From the NCBI GenBank assembly GCA_964494325.1, contig CAZBTJ010000004.1, positions 1 to 64,000 on the forward strand: DNA of 64,000 bases. The letters are read 5' to 3'. This stretch comes from JAIPFM01 sp964494325 (GTDB taxonomy: Bacteria > Planctomycetota > Phycisphaerae > Sedimentisphaerales > Anaerobacaceae). Shown one piece after another: positions 54,641-62,673 of this stretch. The notes beneath the pieces were generated by a model. The model did no database searches. It saw only the letters and a program-made list of their open reading frames with translations, and was not told where the DNA came from. Both the position numbers and the translations under genes were made by a program. Numbering within the stretch: the stretch's first letter is position 1; every line of letters begins with the position of its first letter.

Positions 54641-55882
54641 ATGCTTAGAATACACTCCACCCTTATAGGCTTGATTCTGGTCAGCCTGGTTTGCCCTTTC
54701 TGTATGGCCGAATCAAACCTAGACTGGCCAAATTGGCGCGGCCCTCAGAAGAATGGGATTTCCCTGGAAACAGATTGGTCATGCAACTGGCCAACGCAGG
54801 GCCCGCCTGTATTGTGGAAACAACAGGTAGGCATCGGTTTCTCGTCCATTGCCGTCAGCCAGAATCGTGCTTACACCATGGGCAATACAGGAAAAAAAGG
54901 CACTGGCCAGTTTCCAGCCAATCAAGATGTGGTCTACTGCTTTGACGCACAAACCGGCCAGGAACTCTGGTCTCACAGCTATGCCAGCGACTTAAAGCCC
55001 AATGGATATGAAGGCGGTACCAGCGCCACACCCACCATTGCAGAAGGCCGTGTGTATACACTCAGCAAACATGGCATGGTCTTCTGTCTGAACGCAGCAT
55101 CAGGCAAGGTCCTCTGGCGAAAGGATCTCGTCAAAGAGTTTGGCCTAGAATTGCCCACCTGGGGTTTGAGCAGCTCCCCCCTGCTAATCAGAAAAACCAT
55201 TGTTCTGAATGCCGGCACCCATGGCTTAGCCCTCAGTCAGGCCAATGGCTCTCTCGTCTGGTCTACAGGCAAAGGCAAGGCTGGCTACTCCACACCCGTG
55301 GAGTATCAAATTGAGGGTCTGGACTGTTTGGCCCTGTTTGGGCTAGATACGCTGGCCGGCATCAAGGCCCACACAGGCGAGCTATTGTGGAAAATTCCCT
55401 GGAAAGCAAAATACGATGAAAACATTGCAGATCCCATCATCCACAAGGGGCACATGTTTGTCTCCTCATTTCTGGGATCACGTTGCTCACTCTTTGAGAT
55501 TGAACGAAACGGGCTTGAAGAACGATGGCAGCGCAAAGATTTGCTAAACTGGCTCAACAGTTCAGTTCTTTGGCAAGGATATGCGTATGGTGTGGACGCC
55601 AAAGACAAGGCTCTGAAATGCTTGAATTTCAACACCGCTGAAATTCAATGGACCTATCCCAATGTAGGACTTGGCAGTCTCATGATGGCTGACGGTAAAC
55701 TGATTGTTCTCACAGAAAAAGGACAACTGCTTATTGCCTCAGCCTCTTCAAAAGAATTTAGCCCCATGAACAAAGCCAATATTCTGACCGGCAAGTGCTG
55801 GACTGTGCCCGTGTTATCTCAGGGCCGACTCTACGCAAGAAATGCCGAGGGTGATCTGGTCTGCCTGGAGATGAAACCTTAA
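54641..55882 (+). CDS. Secreted PQQ-like beta-propeller protein
   Basis: A protein of 413 residues with a signal peptide (LIGLILVSLVCPFCMAES) and the repeats of PQQ-like propellers: 'WPNWRGPQKNGIS' at the start, 'YCFDAQTGQELWSHSY', 'FCLNAASGKVLWRKDL' and 'LAGIKAHTGELLWKIPW'. This is the BamB/quinoprotein-dehydrogenase-like fold; catalytic PQQ ligands cannot be assigned. Position 61 bases after the polyferredoxin gene suggests a role as exported partner in the same redox module, although such propellers may also be structural. It ends overlapping by 4 bases with the convergent WecA-like gene. Confidence 0.85.
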   Translation: MLRIHSTLIGLILVSLVCPFCMAESNLDWPNWRGPQKNGISLETDWSCNWPTQGPPVLWKQQVGIGFSSIAVSQNRAYTMGNTGKKGTGQFPANQDVVYCFDAQTGQELWSHSYASDLKPNGYEGGTSATPTIAEGRVYTLSKHGMVFCLNAASGKVLWRKDLVKEFGLELPTWGLSSSPLLIRKTIVLNAGTHGLALSQANGSLVWSTGKGKAGYSTPVEYQIEGLDCLALFGLDTLAGIKAHTGELLWKIPWKAKYDENIADPIIHKGHMFVSSFLGSRCSLFEIERNGLEERWQRKDLLNWLNSSVLWQGYAYGVDAKDKALKCLNFNTAEIQWTYPNVGLGSLMMADGKLIVLTEKGQLLIASASSKEFSPMNKANILTGKCWTVPVLSQGRLYARNAEGDLVCLEMKP

Positions 55883-57006
55883 TCTGATTTCTGAATTGCC
55901 CCTCTCAGGCCTTTCATTTCAAGGAATCCTTTTCGCCAGACTACTACGCCGGATAAGACAAGTACCAGACAGGCTAATAGCCCGCCATACACAACATGCA
56001 ACAGACTCATGAATAAGCCTATTAAGACAAACAATAAACACAAACTATAACACAGGGCCACAGTCTTTTGTTGAGATTGTCCTCGATCCATAATCTGATC
56101 ATACACATGACCACGGTCAGATTCAAACAGAGGTTTCCGATTCAGCCATCGTCGCGTCAGGCTGACGGAAGTATCAAGCAGGGGTAATCCAAAAATCATC
56201 AAAACAACCAGACATCCTTGCGCACTCTTTGCAAAGAAAATCATAATAACTGCCACAAAAAAACCCAAAAGCAGACTGCCTGCATCCCCCATAAAGATCC
56301 TGGCGGGATGTCTGTTGAATGGCAGAAAACCCAGTACACTGCCCAGCAAGGCCAGGCACATAATCAATCGGATGGGATCGTCCGTCTCACTCACGCCTGT
56401 CATGGCCCACAGGACACTGAGAACCAACAGACCCACAGTCATGATGCCTGTAACTCCGGCACACAAACCATCCAATCCATCCAGGAGATTCAAGGAATTG
56501 GTCGCGCCAAGCACGAACACGTAGACCAGAATGCTATTTAGTACCCAGTGAACCATGTCCGGGGCTGACTCTCCAAACCATGCCACGTGAGGACGAATCC
56601 CGGCACTTACCAAAAAGGTGGCGGCCAATATTTGCCCCACCAGCTTGTGCTTTGGAGATAAATCCAGGATGTCATCTGCCAGACCGACTGCGCAGGCAGT
56701 CAACGCCCCGCCCGTGAGCATTATCAGCCAAAACACAGACATCTGCGACAACGCCTCTGTCACACAAAAAATACCAGCCAGAATGCCAGCCAGAATGCCG
56801 AACAAAATTGCGACACCGCCAAGATAAGCCACGGGTTCTTTGTGTGTTTTTACGAGGTTATCAGGTTTGTCTACAATGCCAAGCCGCATAGCAAGCTTGC
56901 GACACAGTAAGGTTGCCAGTACAGATGTGGTGACAGACAAGAACAAAGCCGGCCAAAATTGAAACACCCAGACCAAGGGCCTTTGATAATCAAGCCAAGG
57001 CGTCAT
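55879..57006 (-). CDS. WecA/TagO-type glycosyl-1-phosphate transferase
   Basis: A polytopic protein of 375 residues (about 11 helices) of the MraY/WecA family, which loads a sugar-1-phosphate on undecaprenyl phosphate to start polysaccharide synthesis. Conserved acids: 'GLADDILDLSPKHKL' near residue 110, 'NSLNLLDGLDGLCAG' near 170, 'RIFMGDAGSLLLGF' near 235 and 'SDRGHVYDQIMDRG', the HxxH-like sugar-recognition loop, near 300. These fit WecA/TagO rather than MraY. The start overlaps the end of the ATP-grasp gene by four bases. Confidence 0.9.
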   Translation of the reverse strand: MTPWLDYQRPLVWVFQFWPALFLSVTTSVLATLLCRKLAMRLGIVDKPDNLVKTHKEPVAYLGGVAILFGILAGILAGIFCVTEALSQMSVFWLIMLTGGALTACAVGLADDILDLSPKHKLVGQILAATFLVSAGIRPHVAWFGESAPDMVHWVLNSILVYVFVLGATNSLNLLDGLDGLCAGVTGIMTVGLLVLSVLWAMTGVSETDDPIRLIMCLALLGSVLGFLPFNRHPARIFMGDAGSLLLGFFVAVIMIFFAKSAQGCLVVLMIFGLPLLDTSVSLTRRWLNRKPLFESDRGHVYDQIMDRGQSQQKTVALCYSLCLLFVLIGLFMSLLHVVYGGLLACLVLVLSGVVVWRKGFLEMKGLRGAIQKSD

Positions 57007-58043
57007 TGATCCAACCTTTTCAAACCGAGCGACTCAGCCGAAGCCCAGACTTCATGGTCGTACCGAAGCATGACCAGGTCGTCTTTAATCCTGGCGTTGT
57101 CTATAACTGGCACCTGGCCTGTGATTTCCTGTAAAATCCATTTTGGAAAATTGGCCCCTGCTTTGATGGCCAAGGGTACACCACCGCCAAATCTAGGGTT
57201 GATTTCAATAACCTTGAGCTGCAAGTCCGGTGTCTTGATGACTTGCACCGTGATAACACCGGGGCCGGCCTTAAGACACCGGACCACCTGCTCGGCCCTG
57301 TCCATCACGTCTGATGCCATGACAATCCGAGCTTTGCTAACCTCGCCAGAGCGAACCTCAAGACGCTGCCTGGGCACCACACATTGCACTTGCCCTGTCA
57401 TGCCCACATACACATCACAGGTAAATTCATCACCCGTGACAAAGGCCTGACATATGGCGTGAGGCACTTTTCGACTGAGAACCTTAAGCTCCTGAGAGGT
57501 CTGAGCCTGGGTATTGAACTTGCTCGCATAGCCATCCCAGGGCTTAACGTAACAGGGGTAGGGCAAGATCTGAGACTTGAGCTGATCTTCAATTGGCACG
57601 GTTATGGGCGTATCAATGGCATGCTTTGTCAGAAAATCGTGGGTTAAGCGTTTGTCCTGGCAGATCTGAATGACCCGAGGGCTTGATATGAGCACTTGAC
57701 ATCCTGCCTCTGCCAGTATGCTCCGCTGACGCGCCAGCGCCTTGAGATCCAGATCCACAGTAGGGATAAGCAGGTTGACACGCTGCGTCTGGACAATCTC
57801 GCGAATATCCGCCAAATAGCGTCGGTGTGAGGTGGGATGCACCAGATACTTGTGGTCACACAGTTGAAGAGCCGGACTGACAAATTGGCAATCAGTACCC
57901 AAAAATATCACATCAAGATTAAGCTGCTGCGCAGCATGTTGGAACGCCCTGAGCAGAGATACCCGGCGTCCAATACAGGTGAACAGAACCTTGATCTGGT
58001 TGCTTGAACCCTTCTTCATTTGGCGTTTCTGGCCTTTAATCAT
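57003..58043 (-). CDS. ATP-grasp enzyme, polysaccharide-associated
   Basis: A protein of 346 residues with a pre-ATP-grasp domain ('VLFTCIGRRVSLLRAF', 'FLGTDCQFVSPA') and an ATP-grasp fold like that of carbamoyl-phosphate synthase or PylC: 'PYPCYVKPWDGYASKF' for the nucleotide Lys near residue 165 and 'VIEINPRFGGGVPLAIKAG' for the metal-binding Glu-Asn near residue 285. Such enzymes join a carboxylate to an amine or sugar; several occur in cell-surface clusters. The real substrate is unknown. It forms an overlapping pair with the WecA-like gene and is divergent from the aminotransferase gene, with a ~230-base gap without genes (58044-58275). Confidence 0.8.
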   Translation of the reverse strand: MIKGQKRQMKKGSSNQIKVLFTCIGRRVSLLRAFQHAAQQLNLDVIFLGTDCQFVSPALQLCDHKYLVHPTSHRRYLADIREIVQTQRVNLLIPTVDLDLKALARQRSILAEAGCQVLISSPRVIQICQDKRLTHDFLTKHAIDTPITVPIEDQLKSQILPYPCYVKPWDGYASKFNTQAQTSQELKVLSRKVPHAICQAFVTGDEFTCDVYVGMTGQVQCVVPRQRLEVRSGEVSKARIVMASDVMDRAEQVVRCLKAGPGVITVQVIKTPDLQLKVIEINPRFGGGVPLAIKAGANFPKWILQEITGQVPVIDNARIKDDLVMLRYDHEVWASAESLGLKRLDQ

Positions 58044-58275
58044 ACGCGTTACCTGATATTTCGGTTTCTACCTATACCAAAATGCACAGGCTGTTTCCTT
58101 TTGACATACGCCCACCTGCTCACTACACTATGGGCCGGTTTTGGAAAGATCGTCCATATTGGAGGCTGGGTTTAATTCCAGTCCAAACAATATCCATGTG
58201 GAAGAAAATACTACAAACCCTGAATTATCAGGTGTTTGTGTCATATTGGAATGTGTTCTTAGGAAAGGACCCCGT

Positions 58276-59379
58276 ATGCAGGTGCCCATGCTGGATTTGA
58301 AGACGCAGTTTTCTTCGATCAAACAAGAAGTCATGTCAGCCATTGAAGAAGTCTGTGATAGCCAAATGCTCTGTCTGGGCCCGGCAGTCCAGGGCTTTGA
58401 ACACGAAGCCGCTGAATTCTGCGGTTGCAAACATGCCATTGGTGTGTCCAGTGGATCTGATGCGTTAATTATTGCACTCATGGCCTTGAACATAAAACCG
58501 GGCGATGAAGTGATTACCACACCCTTTACGTTTTTTGCCACAGCTGGTGCCATTGCCCGATTAGGTGCAAAACCTGTTTTTGTGGATGCCGACGAACAGA
58601 CCTATAATATTGACCCCAACTTGATCGAAGCCAAGATTACCCCCCAAACCAAGGCCATTATACCTGTGCATCTGTTTGGTCAGATGGCTCAAATGAAACC
58701 TATACTGGATTTGGCAAAGAAGCACAATCTGGCCGTCGTAGAGGACGCTGCGCAGTCTATTGGGGCCGAGCAAGACCACGTGCCCTCTGGTAGTATTGGA
58801 GATATGGGATGCTTTTCATTTTATCCCACAAAAAACCTGGGAGCCTTTGGTGACGGGGGAATGGTCACCACCAATGACGATGATCTGGCCGCATCGCTGA
58901 AGATTCTGAGGGATCATGGTCAACACCCCAGATACTATTACCAACGTATTGGCGGCAACTTTAGATTGGACGGCATCCAAGGCGCTGTATTGTCCGTAAA
59001 AATCAAGTATCTGGACCAATGGAGCGATAAGCGGCGGGCAAATGCAGCCTTGTACAATGAATTATTGGCAGATGCAAGCGTGACTTGCCCCACGATAGAG
59101 TCCAATAACCTGTCTGTGTACAACCAATACACCATTCGATCCTCTCATCGGGATCAGTTACAGGCCTACTTGGCAGAAAAACAAATTGGCTCAGCCATTT
59201 TCTACCCCAAAGCCCTTCACGTACAGGATTGTTTTCAAGATCAGGGATACCATGCCGGCGATTTCCCTGTCACAGAAACCTTGTGCGACGAAGTATTATC
59301 CTTGCCAATTTTCCCGGAGTTAACAAACGAACAGATTCGTACGGTAGCCAAAGCCATTGGGGAATTTTCACCTGTTTAA
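58276..59379 (+). CDS. DegT/DnrJ/EryC1 family sugar aminotransferase
   Basis: A PLP-dependent aminotransferase of 367 residues acting on nucleotide-linked keto sugars. The frame opens at 58141, but AGGAAAGGA before the ATG at 58276 and the family-typical start 'MQVPMLDLKTQF' fix the start. Key segments: 'GVSSGSDALIIAL', 'ITTPFTFFATAGAIARLGA', the acidic 'VVEDAAQSIGAE' near 155-170, the PLP lysine in 'FSFYPTKNLGAFGDGG' near residue 186, and 'GGNFRLDGIQGAVL'. All key residues are intact. Followed by a NusG-like gene after 38 bases. Confidence 0.92.
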   Translation: MQVPMLDLKTQFSSIKQEVMSAIEEVCDSQMLCLGPAVQGFEHEAAEFCGCKHAIGVSSGSDALIIALMALNIKPGDEVITTPFTFFATAGAIARLGAKPVFVDADEQTYNIDPNLIEAKITPQTKAIIPVHLFGQMAQMKPILDLAKKHNLAVVEDAAQSIGAEQDHVPSGSIGDMGCFSFYPTKNLGAFGDGGMVTTNDDDLAASLKILRDHGQHPRYYYQRIGGNFRLDGIQGAVLSVKIKYLDQWSDKRRANAALYNELLADASVTCPTIESNNLSVYNQYTIRSSHRDQLQAYLAEKQIGSAIFYPKALHVQDCFQDQGYHAGDFPVTETLCDEVLSLPIFPELTNEQIRTVAKAIGEFSPV

Positions 59380-59417
59380 AACAAATTGATTCAGAACCAG
59401 ATTGAAGGGAGCAAGGA

Positions 59418-60002
59418 TTGCTTAAAGAACACGAAAATCCACCTATCACCTATCCAGAGGAGGCCTCCATCGGAGAGATCTCGGGGCAGTGGTGGGTAGC
59501 ACATACAAAAAGTCGAAACGAGAAAGCCCTAGCGAACGATTTGATTGTCCGAAACATCCCCTATTTTCTCCCAATGACATGGACTGTCACACGTAAGACA
59601 CGCAGGCCTGTTCGATCACTCATGCCGGTATTTATGGGTTACATGTTCTTCTGCGGCAATGATGACCATCGCGTAGAAGTCCTGCAAACCCATCGCGTGG
59701 CCAACATTCTTGACGTCGTTGATCAACTCGAATTTGTGACACAGTTGTCCCAGGTAGAGAAAGCCATCAAGGCTGATGTCCCCTTAACACAACATCACTT
59801 CGTGAAAAAGGGTCAATGGTGCCGCGTCACAGCAGGCTCTCTGATGGGACTGGAAGGCATTGTCGAAGATCTAAAAGGTATGACACGATTGATACTTCAG
59901 GTTAACATGCTGGGACAAGCAACCAGTGTCGAGATTGATGCGAACATGGTGGAGGTTATTGAAGCCCCTGTAAAAGACTCAAACAATGTTTCCACGATGT
60001 AA
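59418..60002 (+). CDS. NusG-like specialised antiterminator (RfaH/LoaP/UpxY type)
   Basis: A protein of 194 residues, starting with TTG after AAGGGAG. Residues 22-130 are an NGN domain: 'WWVAHTKSRNEKALANDL' and 'PVFMGYMFF'. The C-terminal KOW domain is seen as 'QWCRVTAGSLMGLEGIVEDL'. It is more divergent than housekeeping NusG and lies inside a surface-polysaccharide region, as RfaH, UpxY and LoaP do; those keep polymerase going through long polysaccharide operons (established). The same job is likely here. An operon-specific loading site cannot be recognised. Confidence 0.85.
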   Translation: MLKEHENPPITYPEEASIGEISGQWWVAHTKSRNEKALANDLIVRNIPYFLPMTWTVTRKTRRPVRSLMPVFMGYMFFCGNDDHRVEVLQTHRVANILDVVDQLEFVTQLSQVEKAIKADVPLTQHHFVKKGQWCRVTAGSLMGLEGIVEDLKGMTRLILQVNMLGQATSVEIDANMVEVIEAPVKDSNNVSTM

Positions 60003-60035
60003 GAAAATCATTCGGAAACCAAGAGGAGACCACCC

Positions 60036-60598
60036 ATGAAAGTATGTGTTGTGGGCGTTGGCTACGCTACGTAGGGCTTGTTACAGCAGCTTGCCTGGCA
60101 GAAGCAGAGAATCATGTGGCCTGCGTGGATACAGATGCCCAGAAGGTCCAGGATCTGACTCAGGGGATCATCCCATTTGCTCAACAGGTGCTCAGGCACT
60201 TTGAAAACCAAAACGGCATCACCTTGGCCATCTGGGGGTTGGCATTTAAGGCCAAAACAGATGATGTACGTGAAGCCCCTGCCCTCTACTGCATTGCAAA
60301 GTTCCTTGAGGCAGGTATGCGAATCAAGGCCTACGACCCAGAAGCCGCTCAAGCTGCCCAAACACAACTCAATGCCCCCATTGACATCGCGGAAAATGGA
60401 TATGATGCGCTCGATGGAGCAGATGCATTGGTGATTTTCACCGATTGGCAGGAATTCAGAAATCCAGATTTGGAGGACATGGCCAAACGTCTGAAAAAGC
60501 CGCTTATCTTTGATGGGAGAAACCTGTACGATCTCGGTGTCATACGTAAAGCTGGCTTTGAATACCACAGTATAGGACGACCAAGTGTCACGGCATAA
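60036..60598 (+). pseudogene. UDP-glucose 6-dehydrogenase remnant
   Basis: A wrecked nucleotide-sugar dehydrogenase (Ugd family). The start MKVCVVGVGY at 60036, after AGAGGAGA, is followed within ten codons by a stop, because CTACG is duplicated in tandem at 60061-60070. Dropping one copy restores GYVGLVTAACLA. The frame then runs through 'DTDAQKVQDLTQGIIPF' and jumps to 'LAIWGLAFKAKTDDVREAP', so about 240 residues are missing, including the catalytic Cys and substrate-binding centre. The C-terminal NAD/UDP domain ('YDPEAA', 'ALVIFTDWQEF', 'DGRNLYD') is intact. Normal length is about 440 residues; this is not an active enzyme. Confidence 0.85.
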
Positions 60599-60634
60599 GC
60601 CAGATCGTCAATTCTTGTAACAGAGTTTCTCTTC

Positions 60635-61489
60635 CTAGCTTCTGGTCTTTAGAAACGCCTGAAGCCGCTCTAGTTCTCCGGCCTTCATGTGATAACTATG
60701 TTGAGCATCAGGATATGTACAGTCTCTGACGCTACGGCTATAGCCATCAAAGGCCTGAATGGATGCTTCAGCAAGAGAGGCAAAGTTCTTGGAAAACTTG
60801 GGCTTCGCCCCTTGGGTCAGACCCAAAATATCCGGCGCAATTAACACTTGACCATCACACCCCACACCTGATCCGCAACTAATCACTGGCACATCTACAC
60901 GGTCACTAATCATGGCAGAAACTTCCTCAGCAGTCCCTTCAATCAGCAAAGAGCTTGCTCCAGCCTCAACCATACGATCAGCCAATTCAACAAGCTCACT
61001 GCCCATCTCGGCAATTGTGCCTTCAGCCTTCAACCGACCCGCCTTTAATATACTCTGAGGGCGAATACCAATATGGGCCATCACAGGGATGCCCGCATCG
61101 CTGACGGCTCGAACCACAGACTCGTACGAAGACGTGACCTCAAACTTGACCACCTGGGCCCCTGCTTCCACCACAAAGCGCCCTGCATTACGAATGGCTT
61201 CAGCCTCGCCCAACTGATAAGACAAAAATGGCATATCAGCCACCAGACAAGCCAGAGGTGCGCCCTTGCGAACAGCCTGGGTCATTAAAACCATAAAATC
61301 CATGGTTGCAGGTAGGGTAGTGTCGTGCCCAAGCACGATTTGGGCAGCAGAATCCCCTACCAGTATCACATCGACATCAGCCTGAGACACCAATTGAGCC
61401 GTCGTGTAGTCGTAACAACTCACAGCCACTATTTTTTGACCGTCTTGCTTGGCCTTGAGCAGATCCATTATGGTCCGTTTCTTGTTCAT
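60635..61489 (-). CDS. panB: 3-methyl-2-oxobutanoate hydroxymethyltransferase
   Basis: Makes ketopantoate from ketoisovalerate and methylene-tetrahydrofolate, the first committed step of pantothenate and CoA synthesis. 284 residues, normal. Motifs: 'VAVSCYDYTTAQLVSQADVD' near the start (first part), 'VGDSAAQIVLGHDTTLP' with Mg ligand Asp, 'VVKFEVTS', 'MAHIGIRPQS', and 'VISCGSGVGCDGQVL' near residue 200. The usual G-x-G-x-G-C-D-G signature is present. Ribosome binding site AAGGAGTG. It is a housekeeping gene within the polysaccharide region. Confidence 0.95.
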   Translation of the reverse strand: MNKKRTIMDLLKAKQDGQKIVAVSCYDYTTAQLVSQADVDVILVGDSAAQIVLGHDTTLPATMDFMVLMTQAVRKGAPLACLVADMPFLSYQLGEAEAIRNAGRFVVEAGAQVVKFEVTSSYESVVRAVSDAGIPVMAHIGIRPQSILKAGRLKAEGTIAEMGSELVELADRMVEAGASSLLIEGTAEEVSAMISDRVDVPVISCGSGVGCDGQVLIAPDILGLTQGAKPKFSKNFASLAEASIQAFDGYSRSVRDCTYPDAQHSYHMKAGELERLQAFLKTRS

Positions 61490-61660
61490 TGTCTTAACAC
61501 TCCTTGTGTAACCTGTAGTGTGTTAAAATATGGGAAGCGGAGACACGAAGCAAGAATAAACTCGAGACACCCTGAATAGGGTTAAGACCAATGATTAGAG
61601 GAAAAGCGACATGGCGACAATCCGATAAATGTCACTCTACCCAGAAAAATATCAAACTTA

Positions 61661-61689
61661 TTGACAGAATGTCACATTTTTCGTTAAAG
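61661..61689 (+). promoter_or_regulatory. Promoter-like element of orphan transcript
   Basis: A perfect TTGACA at 61661-61666, 17-base spacer and a weak TTAAAG -10 at 61684-61689, pointing away from panB. No gene follows on this strand before a good terminator at 61790-61831. Confidence 0.4.
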
Positions 61690-61695
61690 AAAAGG

Positions 61696-61831
61696 GAGTT
61701 GTTTTTTCGATAATATGTAACAGAGTAGTCATTAAAAAGAGGGTTAAACAGTCAGAACGTTTTAATAAGCTTTTCATCACCCTCCTCCGAAGCCAGATTC
61801 AGTATTTATACGGGTCTGGCTTTATTTTTAT
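61696..61831 (+). ncRNA. Candidate small RNA between panB and HTH gene
   Basis: A ~135-base interval from the predicted start of the TTGACA promoter to the terminator contains no open frame of note and lies between two minus-strand genes, so the plus-strand terminator has no protein-coding client. The sequence includes an AT-rich 5' part and a CCCTCCTCC stretch (61780-61788) that could pair with ribosome binding sites. Existence rests only on promoter plus terminator; it is a proposal. Confidence 0.3.
61790..61831 (+). terminator. Rho-independent terminator on plus strand
   Basis: An 8-bp stem AAGCCAGA/TCTGGCTT with a 17-base loop is followed by TATTTTTAT. The reverse strand lacks a T-run, so it acts on plus-strand transcripts only. 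Confidence 0.6.
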
Positions 61832-61869
61832 CCCAATACACCGAAACCGCCCAGGCTATCATTTTCGCC

Positions 61870-62448
61870 CTAGTAAACGAGAGAAACGGCGGCTTGGAGC
61901 TTCTGTGAGACTTGAACCATATCTGCAGGATTTAAAATATAGTCATCAAATCCCTTTTGGAGTAGAGCCGTACACTCAGACTCCGACAAATGCCCTGCCA
62001 TAGCCACCATTTTCATAGATTCAAATTCTTCTAGTGATCGAATAACCTGACATATTTTGGAAGCATCCACACCCTTTGCATGTAGATTGACAATCATAAT
62101 ATGGGGGCAAAACCTCTGGGTGACAATTCCCGCTTCGAAACTGGTTTCAACGACTTGAACTTCCAACGGCATGATTTCATTCAAGTTTTGAGCCATGGCC
62201 TGTCCAGCGTTCACATCACTATCCAGGATCAAAACACGGGACAAACCCGAAACCAGGGCATCAGTGGGCATCTGATGGAGCCGCATAAAATGGATCAACT
62301 CGTCAACGGGAATTCTTCGATCTTTACTACCCGGAATTCGATACCCCTTCAGTTGGCCACTGTCAAACCATTTTGACACGGTTCTCGGGGCCACATTACA
62401 TATCTTTGCCACATCGCCAGTGGTTAGAACTTTTTTGCCTTTAGCCAT
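61870..62448 (-). CDS. HTH-receiver fusion with degenerate phosphosite
   Basis: A protein of 192 residues. Residues 7-58 are a MerR/excisionase-type winged HTH ('TTGDVAKICNVAPRTVSKWF', 'RIPVDELIHFM'). Residues 70-190 are a CheY-like receiver: 'RVLILDSDV' gives the acidic pocket, but the position of the phosphorylated Asp, after the third strand, reads 'IMIVNLHAKG', i.e. Asn instead of Asp. 'MVAMAGHL' and 'GFDDYILNP' supply the Thr/Ser-like and Lys-like positions only imperfectly. It is thus a pseudo-receiver that probably does not use phosphorylation. This fusion type is widespread in Planctomycetota and could control the nearby polysaccharide genes (inference). Confidence 0.8.
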   Translation of the reverse strand: MAKGKKVLTTGDVAKICNVAPRTVSKWFDSGQLKGYRIPGSKDRRIPVDELIHFMRLHQMPTDALVSGLSRVLILDSDVNAGQAMAQNLNEIMPLEVQVVETSFEAGIVTQRFCPHIMIVNLHAKGVDASKICQVIRSLEEFESMKMVAMAGHLSESECTALLQKGFDDYILNPADMVQVSQKLQAAVSLVY

Positions 62449-62673
62449 AATAATTTCCTCTTGCGAATTTTGTCTTCGCCTGTCTTTTCGGCCGTCTGCT
62501 CTGACGCATTAATCAAACTTGCCATTTTTGGGGTACAAAGGAGGATTATGCTTGGATTCTGGCCTATAAATCTCTCAATGAATCTTGGGGGCATACTGTA
62601 GACACTCCCTGAAACGACCGATGAAAACATCACGTATAGCTAGTCGCAGAAAAGAAACCTATGGAGTGGAGTC

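Noticed and set aside
62424..62633. 69-codon minus-strand frame overlapping the HTH-receiver start
   Set aside because: No ribosome binding site or motif; lies in the intergenic control region.
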